A stretch of DNA of 64,000 nucleotides, taken from a virus. This document shows positions 8,486 through 16,363 of the stretch, piece by piece. The stretch's first letter is position 1. Each line of letters opens with the position of its first letter. Below the pieces are notes generated by a model that saw only the letters and a program-made list of their open reading frames with translations, made no database searches and was not told where the DNA came from. Both the position numbers and the translations under genes were made by a program. Location: IMG/VR virus record IMGVR_UViG_3300020419_000013, positions 1-64,000 of that record; one strand, 5' to 3'.

Positions 8486-8926
8486 ATGCAAAAACTATTG
8501 ATATGTGAGGTCTTACAAAAGGCTCACTCTGCTAAGACAAAGGCAGAGAAGATTAAAATTCTTCGTGATAATAACAGTCAAGCACTACGCACAATGTTTA
8601 TCATTAACTTTGATGAGACCGTTGTGCCAAGAGTGCCACTCGGAGAGGATGTACCTTACCGACCCAACGAAGCACCGATGGGGACTGAGCATACTAACTT
8701 GCTTAATGAAGCAAAGAAAGTATACTACTACTTTAAAGGTGGAGCAGACAATCTTTCTAACATGAAGGTTGAGAATATGTTTATTCAACTACTGGAAGGT
8801 TTGTATAAAGATGACGCTGTTGCATTCATTAAAGCAGTCAACAAAGTATTACATAAGAAGTATCGTATTACCAAGGCGGTAGTATCAGAAGCATTTCCAG
8901 AAATTAAATGGGGTAACAGATCTTGA
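8486..8926 (+). CDS. Conserved T4-like phage protein (DUF6433-like)
   Basis: 146 residues. The N-terminal helix with KAKTKAEKIKILRDNN, followed by a short strand and proline-rich linker, and a helical C-terminus (KKYRITKAVVSEAFPE) fit a conserved T4-like marine phage family that I recall as DUF6433; the name is from memory. There are no catalytic motifs. The product is probably soluble. Its stop overlaps the TTG start of the next gene. Confidence 0.7.
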   Translation: MQKLLICEVLQKAHSAKTKAEKIKILRDNNSQALRTMFIINFDETVVPRVPLGEDVPYRPNEAPMGTEHTNLLNEAKKVYYYFKGGADNLSNMKVENMFIQLLEGLYKDDAVAFIKAVNKVLHKKYRITKAVVSEAFPEIKWGNRS

Positions 8927-9201
8927 GCGTCTATATTGATCCAAGAAAAACTAAAGAAGTTAAACAAGAAGAAGTCGAAGCACCTCGGACTGAGGAATGG
9001 ATGGCGAAGATTGAGAAGATGGACAACGAAGAGTTGGGTCGCAAGATTGCAGCAGGACTTGGTTACCTCTTGATATCTCCGCTTGTTTTTATGCTCCTTT
9101 GGAATTGGATCATGCCAAGTCTCTTCGGTCTAGCAACCCTAGGTTATTTGAAGTCACTTGGACTCCTTTTACTTGCACGACTAATTTTTAAGCATGACTA
9201 A
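8923..9201 (+). CDS. Small membrane protein
   Basis: 92 residues reading from a TTG at 8923 that overlaps the previous stop (TTGA). The N-terminal half is charged; residues about 48-88 form one or two hydrophobic segments (LLISPLVFMLLWNWIM and LGLLLLARLIF). A later ATG (in EEWMAKIEK) would still include the membrane part. It overlaps thyX by eight bases. Function unknown. Confidence 0.6.
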   Translation: MSVYIDPRKTKEVKQEEVEAPRTEEWMAKIEKMDNEELGRKIAAGLGYLLISPLVFMLLWNWIMPSLFGLATLGYLKSLGLLLLARLIFKHD

Positions 9202-9883
9202 TAAAGTTTGTCTGATTAGTGTCACCCCTGACGCAGAGAAAACTATGGGATACGTTGCTCGTGTGAGTAACCCTAACAATCAAGACAATCCAAACGTAGC
9301 AGGACTTCTGTCCTACTGTATCAAGCATCAGCATTGGTCTGTGTTTGAGCAGGCACACCTGACACTAGAGATCAATACCTCTCGTGCTATTGCAGCACAG
9401 ATATTGAGACACAGGTCATTTACATTCCAAGAATTCTCACAACGCTATGCAGCAGTTGAGAAAGAGATTCCTGTCCCTGATCTACGTCGTCAAGACGATA
9501 AGAATAGACAGAATAGTATCGATGATGTGCCACAAGAAGAAAAGTATTTCCTACAAGGTAGGATTGCACAGTATTTTAATGAAGGAGTAGATTTATATAA
9601 CGAGTTATTGAGACACGGAATTGCTAAAGAGTGTGCTAGAATGGTATTACCTTTATCAACCCCCACTAAGATATACATGACAGGATCAGTCCGCTCATGG
9701 ATTCACTACATAGATTTACGGTCTGCTCATGGCACACAAAAAGAACACATGGACATTGCAAATGCTTGTAAGAAAGTATTCATGTGTCAATTCCCTATCG
9801 TCGCTAAAGCACTTGAATGGTGCGAAGACTGTGGGTGTCCCGATGAGTGGGACGATTTACAACCGTGTTTAAGGATAGACTAA
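9194..9883 (+). CDS. thyX: Flavin-dependent thymidylate synthase ThyX
   Basis: The 229-residue product converts dUMP to dTMP using methylene-tetrahydrofolate, FAD and NADPH. The diagnostic motif RHRX7S is present: RHR at 72-74 and Ser 82 in RHRSFTFQEFS, followed by QRY. Other family hallmarks are EQAHLTLEI and KECARMVLPLS. Length is normal for ThyX. ThyX is widespread in cyanophages, replacing the T4 thymidylate synthase and supporting phage DNA synthesis. It lies in a nucleotide and replication block with PhoH and the exonuclease. Confidence 0.96.
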   Translation: MTNKVCLISVTPDAEKTMGYVARVSNPNNQDNPNVAGLLSYCIKHQHWSVFEQAHLTLEINTSRAIAAQILRHRSFTFQEFSQRYAAVEKEIPVPDLRRQDDKNRQNSIDDVPQEEKYFLQGRIAQYFNEGVDLYNELLRHGIAKECARMVLPLSTPTKIYMTGSVRSWIHYIDLRSAHGTQKEHMDIANACKKVFMCQFPIVAKALEWCEDCGCPDEWDDLQPCLRID

Positions 9884-10113
9884 TGCCAATCTACAATGTG
9901 AAAAACAAAGAGACAGGAGAGAAACAGGAGTTTCAGATGTCTATCTCTGCATACGAAAAGTGGAGAGAAGACAATCCAGACTGGGATAAAGACTGGCAAG
10001 CAGGTATCGCAGGGACAACCTACGGTTTACCTAGACAGACTGACGGATTCAAAGAAGTCATGTCCAAAGTCCAAGCAGCACATCCCAAAGCAAACCTTAG
10101 CCGTTACACCTAA
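9883..10113 (+). CDS. FmdB-like small protein without zinc ribbon
   Basis: 76 residues from the ATG overlapping the thyX stop (TAATG). The start MPIYNVKNKETGEKQEFQMSI resembles phage proteins related to the FmdB regulatory family, which begin MPxYxF and normally carry Cys pairs; no cysteines are present here. The C-terminus is basic. The stop overlaps the phoH start. The FmdB relation is a pattern match only. Confidence 0.65.
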   Translation: MPIYNVKNKETGEKQEFQMSISAYEKWREDNPDWDKDWQAGIAGTTYGLPRQTDGFKEVMSKVQAAHPKANLSRYT

Positions 10114-10856
10114 TGCCAGGAAGGAAACAAAAGACACTAGCAAACATTCCAACTAAGGTCATGCGGAGAAAGAAACCTATCAATCTCGAGCACCTTAAAA
10201 CCATTGAGCCTCTTACTGAAAACCAAGAGAAGATCTGGAAAGCATATGGTGAGGAGCAGAATCTTGTGCTCCATGGAGCAGCAGGGACTGGTAAGACATT
10301 CATCTCTTTGTATCTTGCATTGAAGCAATGTCTTGACCCATCATCTAAGTATGAGAAATTATACATGGTGAGATCTCTTGTGCCTACACGAGAGATTGGT
10401 TTCCTACCAGGTGACCATGAAGATAAGTCAAACCTTTATCAGATTCCTTATAAGAATATGGTAAAGTATATGTTTGAGATGCCAGACGATAATAGTTTCG
10501 AGGCATTGTATTCTAATCTTCGTGCTCAAGAAACAATAAGTTTCTGGTCTACCTCTTTTATCAGGGGTACAACATTTGATAACTCAATCATACTAGTGGA
10601 TGAGTTTAGTAACTTGAATTTTCACGAGTTAGATAGTATAATTACTCGTGTCGGCACAGACTGTAAGATTATTTTCTGTGGCGATTACTTTCAATCAGAT
10701 TTAGTAAGGTCTAATGAGAGAGAAGGTATCTTAGACTTCCTTAGAATTCTAAAACAGATGCCATCCTTCACCTGTGTGGAGTTTGGTATCGATGACATCG
10801 TGAGGTCAGGTCTTGTTAAAGAATACCTCGTATCTAAAATACAACTTGGTTATTAA
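10113..10856 (+). CDS. phoH: PhoH-like ATPase
   Basis: 247 residues. Walker A GAAGTGKT is at 55-62, followed by FISLYLALK; MVRSLVPTREIGFLPGD is the PhoH signature; Walker B IILVDE lies near residue 160. PhoH proteins are P-loop NTPases related to the SF1 helicase core. Their phage role is unsettled, though they are near-universal in cyanophages and often linked to phosphate stress. It overlaps the previous gene and is followed after five bases by an exonuclease. Confidence 0.93.
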   Translation: MPGRKQKTLANIPTKVMRRKKPINLEHLKTIEPLTENQEKIWKAYGEEQNLVLHGAAGTGKTFISLYLALKQCLDPSSKYEKLYMVRSLVPTREIGFLPGDHEDKSNLYQIPYKNMVKYMFEMPDDNSFEALYSNLRAQETISFWSTSFIRGTTFDNSIILVDEFSNLNFHELDSIITRVGTDCKIIFCGDYFQSDLVRSNEREGILDFLRILKQMPSFTCVEFGIDDIVRSGLVKEYLVSKIQLGY

Positions 10857-10861
10857 TTATT

Positions 10862-11536
10862 ATGTTTAATTATGTGGGACCTCCTTGCGAGATCCCTGAG
10901 TTAGAATCACGCACCCTAGAGCAGGGTAGATTCTACAAACTTGACACCGTTTGGGTGCCATCTGTGACTACTGTCATAGGTCATCAATCCAAGGCAGGTA
11001 TCATGGAATGGCAGAAGCGTGTCGGTTTCCATGAAGCAGAAAAGATTCGTATGAAGTCTTCATGGAGGGGGACAAAGTATCACAACCACGTTGAAAGGTA
11101 TTTAAGAAATGAAAATGTTGAGGCACATCAGAAAGGCGAAGGTCTTACCAACTACCTTTTTAGGGCTGCTCGTAAGGATCTTGATCGTATCTCTGATATC
11201 CATCTTATTGAAGCCCCTCTTTATTCTAACAATCTATTCCTTGCTGGCCGTGTTGATTGCCTTGCTCACTTTGATAACGAGCTTGCTGTAATTGACTTCA
11301 AGACTACAAGAGAGTTAAAGAAACCTCAGTGGTTGGAGAATTATTTTGTGCAGTGTAGTGCATATGCTTACATGTATTATGAGCACACTGGTATTGAAGT
11401 AGACAAACTTGTAACGATCTCTGTGTCTGAAGCAGGAGAGATGCAAGTAGAGCAGAGATATGATAAGGAGAAGTATATTAATAAACTTCTCGATTATATC
11501 AAAGAGTATAGGGATTTCATTGAGTCACGTCTATGA
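10862..11536 (+). CDS. PD-(D/E)XK exonuclease (RecB/Cas4-like)
   Basis: The 224-residue product has the nuclease core near residues 130-150: VDCLAHFDNELAVIDFKTT supplies the Asp of motif II and the DxK triad, and a helix with QCSAYAYMYYE follows as in RecB-type nucleases. An N-terminal SVTTVI segment and WRGTKYHNHVE (family motif with His) agree with the phage exonuclease / MGME1-like group. Expected action is on single-stranded DNA ends during recombination or host DNA breakdown. It overlaps the next start by four bases. Confidence 0.85.
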   Translation: MFNYVGPPCEIPELESRTLEQGRFYKLDTVWVPSVTTVIGHQSKAGIMEWQKRVGFHEAEKIRMKSSWRGTKYHNHVERYLRNENVEAHQKGEGLTNYLFRAARKDLDRISDIHLIEAPLYSNNLFLAGRVDCLAHFDNELAVIDFKTTRELKKPQWLENYFVQCSAYAYMYYEHTGIEVDKLVTISVSEAGEMQVEQRYDKEKYINKLLDYIKEYRDFIESRL

Positions 11537-12156
11537 AAGACTCCTTCTTAGGGATACCATTCTATCGTTTCTATTACACTGGTGACACTGATAAAGTTGC
11601 AGCAGACTTAGCAGAATTGGATTGGAGTCGTAACGATTCTAATTGGATCTGGGCAAAGGTTGATGGTCGTGCACAAGGACCTAACCTACATGATGAGCCA
11701 CAGTTTGCTGATCTATTTGCATGGATGAATGAGTGTCTTGAAGAAGTAAGACAAGACATAGCACCCAATGCTACAGAGTTAAAGTTTTGCTCATCATGGG
11801 CAAACAAGAATGATCCTGGTGATCATTTCTTTGATCACACTCATCCAAATTGTTTCCTGAGCAGTAATTATTACGCATCTGGACACAAACAAGACAAAAC
11901 AGTTTGGCTTTTACCAAATCCATGGTATACTAATACTAACATCTCCCCCTTTGGAGATTACACTGATACTAAGTATCACATTTTGCATGAGGAGCCTACT
12001 GAGGTTGGGAAATTTGTTTGTTTCCCTCCCACTATCAGACACTATGCACAACCGAATACAACAGAAAGACCTCGCATGACAATCGCAGCAAACGCATTTC
12101 CCTCGGGACTCATTGAGTCTGGTGGAGTCTCTCGCTTAAGACTGGAGGTCTCATGA
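11533..12156 (+). CDS. Putative 2OG-Fe(II) oxygenase
   Basis: 207 residues with the layout of the 2OG-FeII_Oxy_5-type phage family: HTHPNCFLSSNYYAS gives the first iron ligands, and FPPTIRHYAQPN with a following Arg (ERPRMTIAANAF) gives the second His and the 2-oxoglutarate-binding Arg. Such enzymes hydroxylate or otherwise oxidise a protein or small-molecule substrate; the substrate is unknown. It sits between exonuclease and gp33 with four-base overlaps on both sides. A member of a family also found at 49.3 and 51.2 kb. Confidence 0.8.
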   Translation: MKDSFLGIPFYRFYYTGDTDKVAADLAELDWSRNDSNWIWAKVDGRAQGPNLHDEPQFADLFAWMNECLEEVRQDIAPNATELKFCSSWANKNDPGDHFFDHTHPNCFLSSNYYASGHKQDKTVWLLPNPWYTNTNISPFGDYTDTKYHILHEEPTEVGKFVCFPPTIRHYAQPNTTERPRMTIAANAFPSGLIESGGVSRLRLEVS

Positions 12157-12398
12157 ACGACATTGAAAAAGAATTTATGACCCAAGGAAAATTTACCTCT
12201 CTGGTAGAAAACCTTGTCAAAGAAAGTGAAGGTCTACTAAATTATATTGAAGCAGTAACAACTGTCTGTGAAGAATACGGCATAGAGATAGAAGTTGTTA
12301 ACAAATTAATCTCACGTCCTTTAAAGGATAAAATTAAGTGGGATGCTCAGCAACTAAATTATGTTAAACGTACAAGTAGAGGAGTCCTACCCCTATGA
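12153..12398 (+). CDS. 33: Late promoter transcription accessory protein gp33
   Basis: 81 residues. The core helix pattern LLNYIEAVTTVCEEYGIEIEVV, then KIKWDAQQLNYV, and the short hydrophobic C-terminus GVLPL match T4-like gp33, the coactivator that bridges RNA polymerase and the gp45 clamp with gp55 at late promoters. The position two genes before gp32 matches the T4 order (33-59-32). It explains the CTAAATA/TATAAATA late boxes in this window. Confidence 0.75.
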   Translation: MNDIEKEFMTQGKFTSLVENLVKESEGLLNYIEAVTTVCEEYGIEIEVVNKLISRPLKDKIKWDAQQLNYVKRTSRGVLPL

Positions 12399-12757
12399 CT
12401 GAAGACAAAGATGATTTCTTTCAGAGTGATGTAGTAAGAAACTCTCTTGAAGATATTCAAGTTACTTATACAGAGTTACTCAAGATGTCTGCAGGATTTG
12501 CAGAGTATGATATAAAGAAAAGAGTAGAGCACATTGACAAGACACTAGAGTTGATTGCTAAACAGAAAGTATTTTATGCACGACTAGCACTCGCATCACA
12601 TGAGGATGAATCAGATGAGGCAGTCGATTATATTAAAGATAGAGTAGACACATTGTCATTCAAAACCACAGGTGGTATGGATCTTATGTCTGTGCTACAG
12701 GTTATGGAAGACAAACTTCTCGGATGGAAGAAGGAGTTAAATGATGCCGAACAATGA
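12395..12757 (+). CDS. DUF1825-like helical protein
   Basis: The product has 120 residues, almost entirely helical: FFQSDVVRNSLEDIQ, a Tyr-Leu helix, then a helix with HIDKTLELIAKQKVFYARL. This resembles DUF1825, a family shared by cyanobacteria and cyanophages. It occupies the position of gene 59 (helicase loader) in T4 but does not resemble gp59. It starts inside the gp33 stop and overlaps the next small gene. Function unknown. Confidence 0.65.
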   Translation: MTEDKDDFFQSDVVRNSLEDIQVTYTELLKMSAGFAEYDIKKRVEHIDKTLELIAKQKVFYARLALASHEDESDEAVDYIKDRVDTLSFKTTGGMDLMSVLQVMEDKLLGWKKELNDAEQ

Positions 12758-12896
12758 GCAACTATGGGAAGATATGAAGCGTCTCAACGATGTCATGGAA
12801 GAGTTACTTTGGGATCCAGATGATGAGATTATATTCTCTCATAATGGTACGGATATCATCATAAAAAATAAAACACAGGGTCTTGACAAAACCTAA
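12744..12896 (+). CDS. Small acidic protein before gp32
   Basis: 50 residues if started at the second of two adjacent ATGs (12741 and 12744). The second has better spacing from GGAG at 12733-12736. The protein is acidic and helical (EQLWEDMKRL, WDPDDEI). It overlaps the end of the DUF1825-like gene, as is usual in this operon, and its stop lies in the CTAAATA box upstream of gp32. Confidence 0.55.
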   Translation: MPNNEQLWEDMKRLNDVMEELLWDPDDEIIFSHNGTDIIIKNKTQGLDKT

Positions 12897-12899
12897 ATA
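12893..12899 (+). promoter_or_regulatory. Late promoter box CTAAATA upstream of gp32
   Basis: CTAAATA overlaps the stop codon of the preceding small gene, 57 bases before the chosen gp32 start. Confidence 0.5.
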
Positions 12900-12956
12900 G
12901 TATGCCATCATATATCGGTGGCACAAATGCCAAATACAAACACGGAGAATACAAAG

Positions 12957-13850
12957 ATGTCATTCGCATCACTCAAGAAAGCCTCAGGGTCATCCTTTGC
13001 AAAACTTACAAAGGAGATTGAAAAACTACAGAAACCTGCAGGCAGTGCTCAAGTAGATGAGCGTCTATGGAAACCGTCTCTAGATAAGAGCGGTAATGGG
13101 TATGCTGTTATTAGATTCCTACCAGAGCCAGAAGGGGAAGAGCTTCCTTGGGCACAAGTATGGAGTCATGCCTTCCAAGGTCCTGGTGGATGGTATATTG
13201 AAAATAGTCTAACGACTTTAGGACAAAAGGATCCAGTGTCTGACCTCAACAGAGAGTTGTGGAATAGCGGACAGGATACTGACAAGGAAATTGCAAGGAA
13301 GCAGAAGAGAAAACTCTCTTACTACAGCAACATCTATGTTGTCAAGGATGAAATGAATCCAGAGAATGAAGGAAAAGTTTTCCTTTATAAGTATGGTAAG
13401 AAGATTCATGACAAGATTGTCGCTGCTGCACAACCTGAGTTTGAAGATGAGCAGGCAATCAATCCATTCGATCTATGGAATGGTGCAGACTTTAGACTAA
13501 AGATCTGTAAGGTTGCAGGTTTTTGGAATTATGATAAGAGTGGGTTTGCAAATCCTTCTACACTAGCAGGTAAAACTGACGAAGAGTTGGAAGCAACTTG
13601 GAAAGAATGTTATAGTCTTAAAGACTTTACTTCACAGTCACAGTTTAAAACCTATGAAGAGTTGGAAGCACGTCTTAATTCTGTCTTGAAGGTTACACCT
13701 AAGAGACCTGACCCAGAAACATTAGAAGAGGAGACCACTTCACAAAGTGTCCCTAATCTACGCACAGGGTTTGGAGATAAGGTAGAATCATTAAAGAGTG
13801 AAGAAGATGTAGATCTTTCTTACTTCGCAAAACTCGCTGAAGAAGACTAA
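12957..13850 (+). CDS. 32: Single-stranded DNA-binding protein gp32
   Basis: 297 residues. The ATG at 12957 is chosen because GGAG lies nine bases upstream and the product then begins MSFASLKK, typical of cyanophage gp32; an in-frame GTG at 12918 would add 13 residues. The OB-fold core shows GYAVIRFLPEP, WYIENSLTT and YYSNIYVVKDEMNPENEGKV. The C-terminus is acidic (EEDVDLSYFAKLAEED), as needed for recruiting replication proteins. The T4 zinc-binding Cys cluster is absent; only two isolated Cys are present. It coats ssDNA in replication and recombination. Confidence 0.92.
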   Translation: MSFASLKKASGSSFAKLTKEIEKLQKPAGSAQVDERLWKPSLDKSGNGYAVIRFLPEPEGEELPWAQVWSHAFQGPGGWYIENSLTTLGQKDPVSDLNRELWNSGQDTDKEIARKQKRKLSYYSNIYVVKDEMNPENEGKVFLYKYGKKIHDKIVAAAQPEFEDEQAINPFDLWNGADFRLKICKVAGFWNYDKSGFANPSTLAGKTDEELEATWKECYSLKDFTSQSQFKTYEELEARLNSVLKVTPKRPDPETLEEETTSQSVPNLRTGFGDKVESLKSEEDVDLSYFAKLAEED

Positions 13851-14296
13851 TGAAGTCAATCGTAACCGCAGTGGCACTGTTTGCTGCCACCCCTGCTTTC
13901 GCACACCACAATGGATACATCAATCCTACTACTGGTCAGCGTGAGTATACAGATGATCGCTATGAATATAGAGGATGGTCTGGTGGGTGGAGATCTTCTC
14001 GTAAATGTTATGAGAAGAAGTATAAAGAGGTCTACAGACCTGGCACAGCAGATAGTCCTGGTTACGTTGATGTTTATCGCACTACAGTTGAAGTGCCTTG
14101 TGGATGGAGCAGGTATTCTGCTCCTCCTACATATAGAGAAGACAATGCACCCGATGAGTGTAATGAAGACGGTGCTTTCCTAGGTGGTATCCTAGGTGGA
14201 GGAGTAGCAGCAGGAATATCCGATCCTGATGCGATGGCATGGTCAATACCACTTGGTATTGTTACTGGTGCAATTACAGGATGTCAAATTGATTGA
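13850..14296 (+). CDS. Secreted protein with glycine-zipper C-terminus
   Basis: 148 residues. A signal peptide is evident (MKSIVTAVALFAATPAFA, cleavage before HHNGY). The mature part is Tyr/Arg-rich with paired cysteines, then a glycine-zipper-like hydrophobic segment (FLGGILGGGVAAGI) that could associate with membrane. The start overlaps the gp32 stop (TAATG). Probably acts in the host envelope or periplasm; no enzyme motif is visible. Confidence 0.7.
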   Translation: MKSIVTAVALFAATPAFAHHNGYINPTTGQREYTDDRYEYRGWSGGWRSSRKCYEKKYKEVYRPGTADSPGYVDVYRTTVEVPCGWSRYSAPPTYREDNAPDECNEDGAFLGGILGGGVAAGISDPDAMAWSIPLGIVTGAITGCQID

Positions 14297-14303
14297 GGTT
14301 ATT

Positions 14304-14516
14304 ATGTTTGCTATTTTAGGTGATGCTGCCAACGCATACAATGCTATCCCATGGGAAGACGCAATCCCTTTTACTCTAATTCTTATTGGACTCTATTGGG
14401 TCAAGGTAAAGATAGATACAAGAGCAGGTCTTGGTAAAAAGAAATCAAGAGAATTAAAAAAGATTATTGTTGATGCAATAGTCGAAGGTCATAGACAAGC
14501 ACACAAAAAAGATTAA
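14304..14516 (+). CDS. Small membrane protein
   Basis: 70 residues from ATG 14304, preceded by GAGG; a start 75 bases upstream lies inside the previous gene and is not favoured. One hydrophobic segment (IPFTLILIGLYWVKV) is followed by a basic amphipathic helix. The stop overlaps the next ATG. Confidence 0.65.
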   Translation: MFAILGDAANAYNAIPWEDAIPFTLILIGLYWVKVKIDTRAGLGKKKSRELKKIIVDAIVEGHRQAHKKD

Positions 14517-14728
14517 TGGCATTATCAAAACAAGTAGAAGAGTGTCTTGCAGACGCTGATAAAAATCTAAGAGAGGCACTTGCTTTCGCAGCAAGATCAG
14601 AAAGACCTTTCATAGTTAGAGAGTTGGGAGCATTGATCTCACATCTAGACACCGTGATGTCTACCGATACTATGTTTGATAAGTTGGACGCAGCAATCAT
14701 CCAAAGAGAAACGGAGGAAGAGTCTTAA
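14516..14728 (+). CDS. Small helical hypothetical protein
   Basis: 70 residues, helical, beginning MALSKQVEECLADADKN and ending in an acidic tail (ETEEES). No membrane segment or known motif. It is joined to both neighbours by one-base start/stop overlaps, so it is part of one translationally coupled run from 13850 to 16288. Confidence 0.65.
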   Translation: MALSKQVEECLADADKNLREALAFAARSERPFIVRELGALISHLDTVMSTDTMFDKLDAAIIQRETEEES

Positions 14729-15015
14729 TGTTAGCATTCTTATTTTCAATGGCAGGTTTACTAAACCTGTTATTTTATGTCTTTGCTATTGGGTTTGTAA
14801 TCTCATTAGTTTTAGAGCAAATCCTCAAGTTTAGACCAATAGAGGTTGACAAATCAATGAACGAGAGAAACATGTATATCGTACAGACCAACAGGAAATA
14901 CTGTTGGAGACAGGCATGGATTGTAAACATCTATTGGTTTCTATGTAACGTAGGTCTCTATGTTATCTCACGGAATATGCAGACACCAACAGATACATTC
15001 TGGAATGGAATGTGA
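14728..15015 (+). CDS. Small two-pass membrane protein
   Basis: 95 residues. A long N-terminal hydrophobic segment (LLNLLFYVFAIGFVISLVL) and a second one (IYWFLCNVGLYVI) flank a basic loop with a Tyr/Cys/Trp cluster (NRKYCWRQAW). Function unknown. The next gene starts at a GTG overlapping this stop. Confidence 0.65.
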   Translation: MLAFLFSMAGLLNLLFYVFAIGFVISLVLEQILKFRPIEVDKSMNERNMYIVQTNRKYCWRQAWIVNIYWFLCNVGLYVISRNMQTPTDTFWNGM

Positions 15016-15275
15016 TTATATTTTCTTTCATACTTTCATTGTTTGCTAATCACTTACCAGTGATGTATGTGCAAGTGCCACAGTGGGCAGATGATTGGGC
15101 AGTGTGTGCTGTAGATATACCTGACGCTAGATGTCATTGGTATGTCATGTCACCTGACAATACATTCGGTGAAGGTTTTGATTGGGAAGAAGCACCATGG
15201 TTTGATGCGAATGGATTGAATGACATTGCACCCATGGGTAAAGAAACAGTGGTAGAAAAACTACAGAAACAATGA
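15012..15275 (+). CDS. Hypothetical exported-like small protein
   Basis: 87 residues from a GTG overlapping the previous stop (GTGA). The first 16 residues are hydrophobic (MIIFSFILSLFANHLP), signal-peptide-like. The remainder is Trp- and Asp-rich (VPQWADDWAVC, FDWEEAPWFDA) with two cysteines. Family not recognised. Confidence 0.6.
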   Translation: MIIFSFILSLFANHLPVMYVQVPQWADDWAVCAVDIPDARCHWYVMSPDNTFGEGFDWEEAPWFDANGLNDIAPMGKETVVEKLQKQ

Positions 15276-15745
15276 GTGACATCCACTTTAATAAGCATCG
15301 TGTGTTTAGAGAGACAGACGATGTTATTTTTTATGACATAACAGTAGAAGCATCCAATGCTTCTGACCTTGTAGTCCATACTGGTGCTGCAATATCACCT
15401 CCACCCGATGTGGTTGGTGCTAAACAGTTTTATATACATCAATACCAAGATGATTATAATAGGGTGGTGCAAGGAGAGAGGACTTTTGAATTGGTCAATG
15501 AGACATGGAAGTATCCTTATCACATAGTGAATCTTAATCGTGCTAGTGGTGCTTTAGTTATACCTCGTGGCACATTTCATAGGTCACAATCAGGAGAGTC
15601 AGGTAGCATCGTGATCAACCAGTCACATAGGTATGAAGGGTTTGATGTGAGCACTGAGTTTATACCAGTGTCGTGTGCAGATGATGCCAGACTATATAAT
15701 ATATTGAAGACAGAAAAACCTGTCATACATACTTTAGGTGAATGA
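15272..15745 (+). CDS. Cupin-like protein
   Basis: 157 residues with a single beta-barrel pattern: YNRVVQGERTFELVN, then GALVIPRGTFHRSQSG, the second resembling the cupin 2 motif (G-x5-P-x-G-x2-H). The usual HxH of cupin motif 1 is not obvious, so metal binding is uncertain. It may bind a small ligand or be a small isomerase/dioxygenase relative. Overlaps both neighbours by four bases. Confidence 0.6.
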   Translation: MSDIHFNKHRVFRETDDVIFYDITVEASNASDLVVHTGAAISPPPDVVGAKQFYIHQYQDDYNRVVQGERTFELVNETWKYPYHIVNLNRASGALVIPRGTFHRSQSGESGSIVINQSHRYEGFDVSTEFIPVSCADDARLYNILKTEKPVIHTLGE

Positions 15746-15975
15746 AAACTACTGAATCATATGAGCAACTCATCGCTCGTTTTACTAAGCGTACTATGCA
15801 ACTGTCTGCTAGACAAGATGAATTAAAAGGATGGTATGAAGAGTATGTTAAGAATGAGACTGATCTCAAGAGACTAGAGGGATCAATGCAAGCAATTCAA
15901 TACGTTGCGTATGGTAAGATGCCAGGCGACGGCAATCACGACAAATTCAAGGATCACAAACCTCATGGTAGTTAA
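15742..15975 (+). CDS. Small coiled-coil hypothetical protein
   Basis: 77 residues; a long charged helix (RTMQLSARQDELKGWYEEYV onward) suitable for a coiled coil, and a His/Lys-rich tail. It overlaps the next gene by 11 bases. Confidence 0.6.
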   Translation: MKTTESYEQLIARFTKRTMQLSARQDELKGWYEEYVKNETDLKRLEGSMQAIQYVAYGKMPGDGNHDKFKDHKPHGS

Positions 15976-16288
15976 AGTAGACAAGAGTCAAGAGTTTGTA
16001 AACAGTGGACAGAAACTTATCTCAGAGTATCCTCCACTAAAAGAAAAACCTGTCACCATCTATTCAGATAGAGGACAGGAGTCTGAGAGAGCATGCCAAC
16101 TAGTAGCAGCACTTGGTGGTAAGCATATAGAATATAAATTAGACGATGACTTTACTAAGCAACAATTCCAAATGGAATTCGGTGGTGATGCATCCTATCC
16201 ACAGATAACATTGGAAGGTGTGCACCTTGGATCATTAAAGGAAGCACTGCACTTTCTACAAGAGCATGGTTACCTAAACCGAAATTGA
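15965..16288 (+). CDS. Glutaredoxin-fold protein lacking the CXXC motif
   Basis: 107 residues from ATG 15965, inside the end of the previous gene; starts further upstream give a low-quality basic extension. The C-terminal 80 residues follow the glutaredoxin fold: VTIYSDRGQES, then a helix, DDDFTKQQFQMEFGGDASYPQITLEG (split here by the cis-Pro in SYPQ) and LGSLKEALHFL. The position of the redox CPYC is occupied by DRGQ, so dithiol chemistry is not possible. It may be a binding or structural derivative of the true glutaredoxin at 7621. It is the last plus-strand gene before a bidirectional terminator. Confidence 0.7.
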   Translation: MVVKVDKSQEFVNSGQKLISEYPPLKEKPVTIYSDRGQESERACQLVAALGGKHIEYKLDDDFTKQQFQMEFGGDASYPQITLEGVHLGSLKEALHFLQEHGYLNRN

Positions 16289-16304
16289 CTTCCCGTTCAC
16301 CGAG

Positions 16305-16333
16305 ACCCCGAAAAAAAATTCGGGGTATTTTTT
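16305..16333. terminator. Bidirectional terminator between convergent operons
   Basis: Stem ACCCCGAA / TTCGGGGT with a six-A loop. A T run follows on the plus strand, and the A run on the other side gives U on the minus transcript. It separates plus genes ending at 16288 from minus genes ending at 16364. Confidence 0.85.
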
Positions 16334-16363
16334 TGTCTGTAGGGTCGCGATAAGTAAAAATAC

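Noticed and set aside
12395-12757. Assignment of the gene before gp32 as helicase loader gp59
   Set aside because: Position fits T4 order, but length (120 residues) and sequence pattern fit DUF1825 better.
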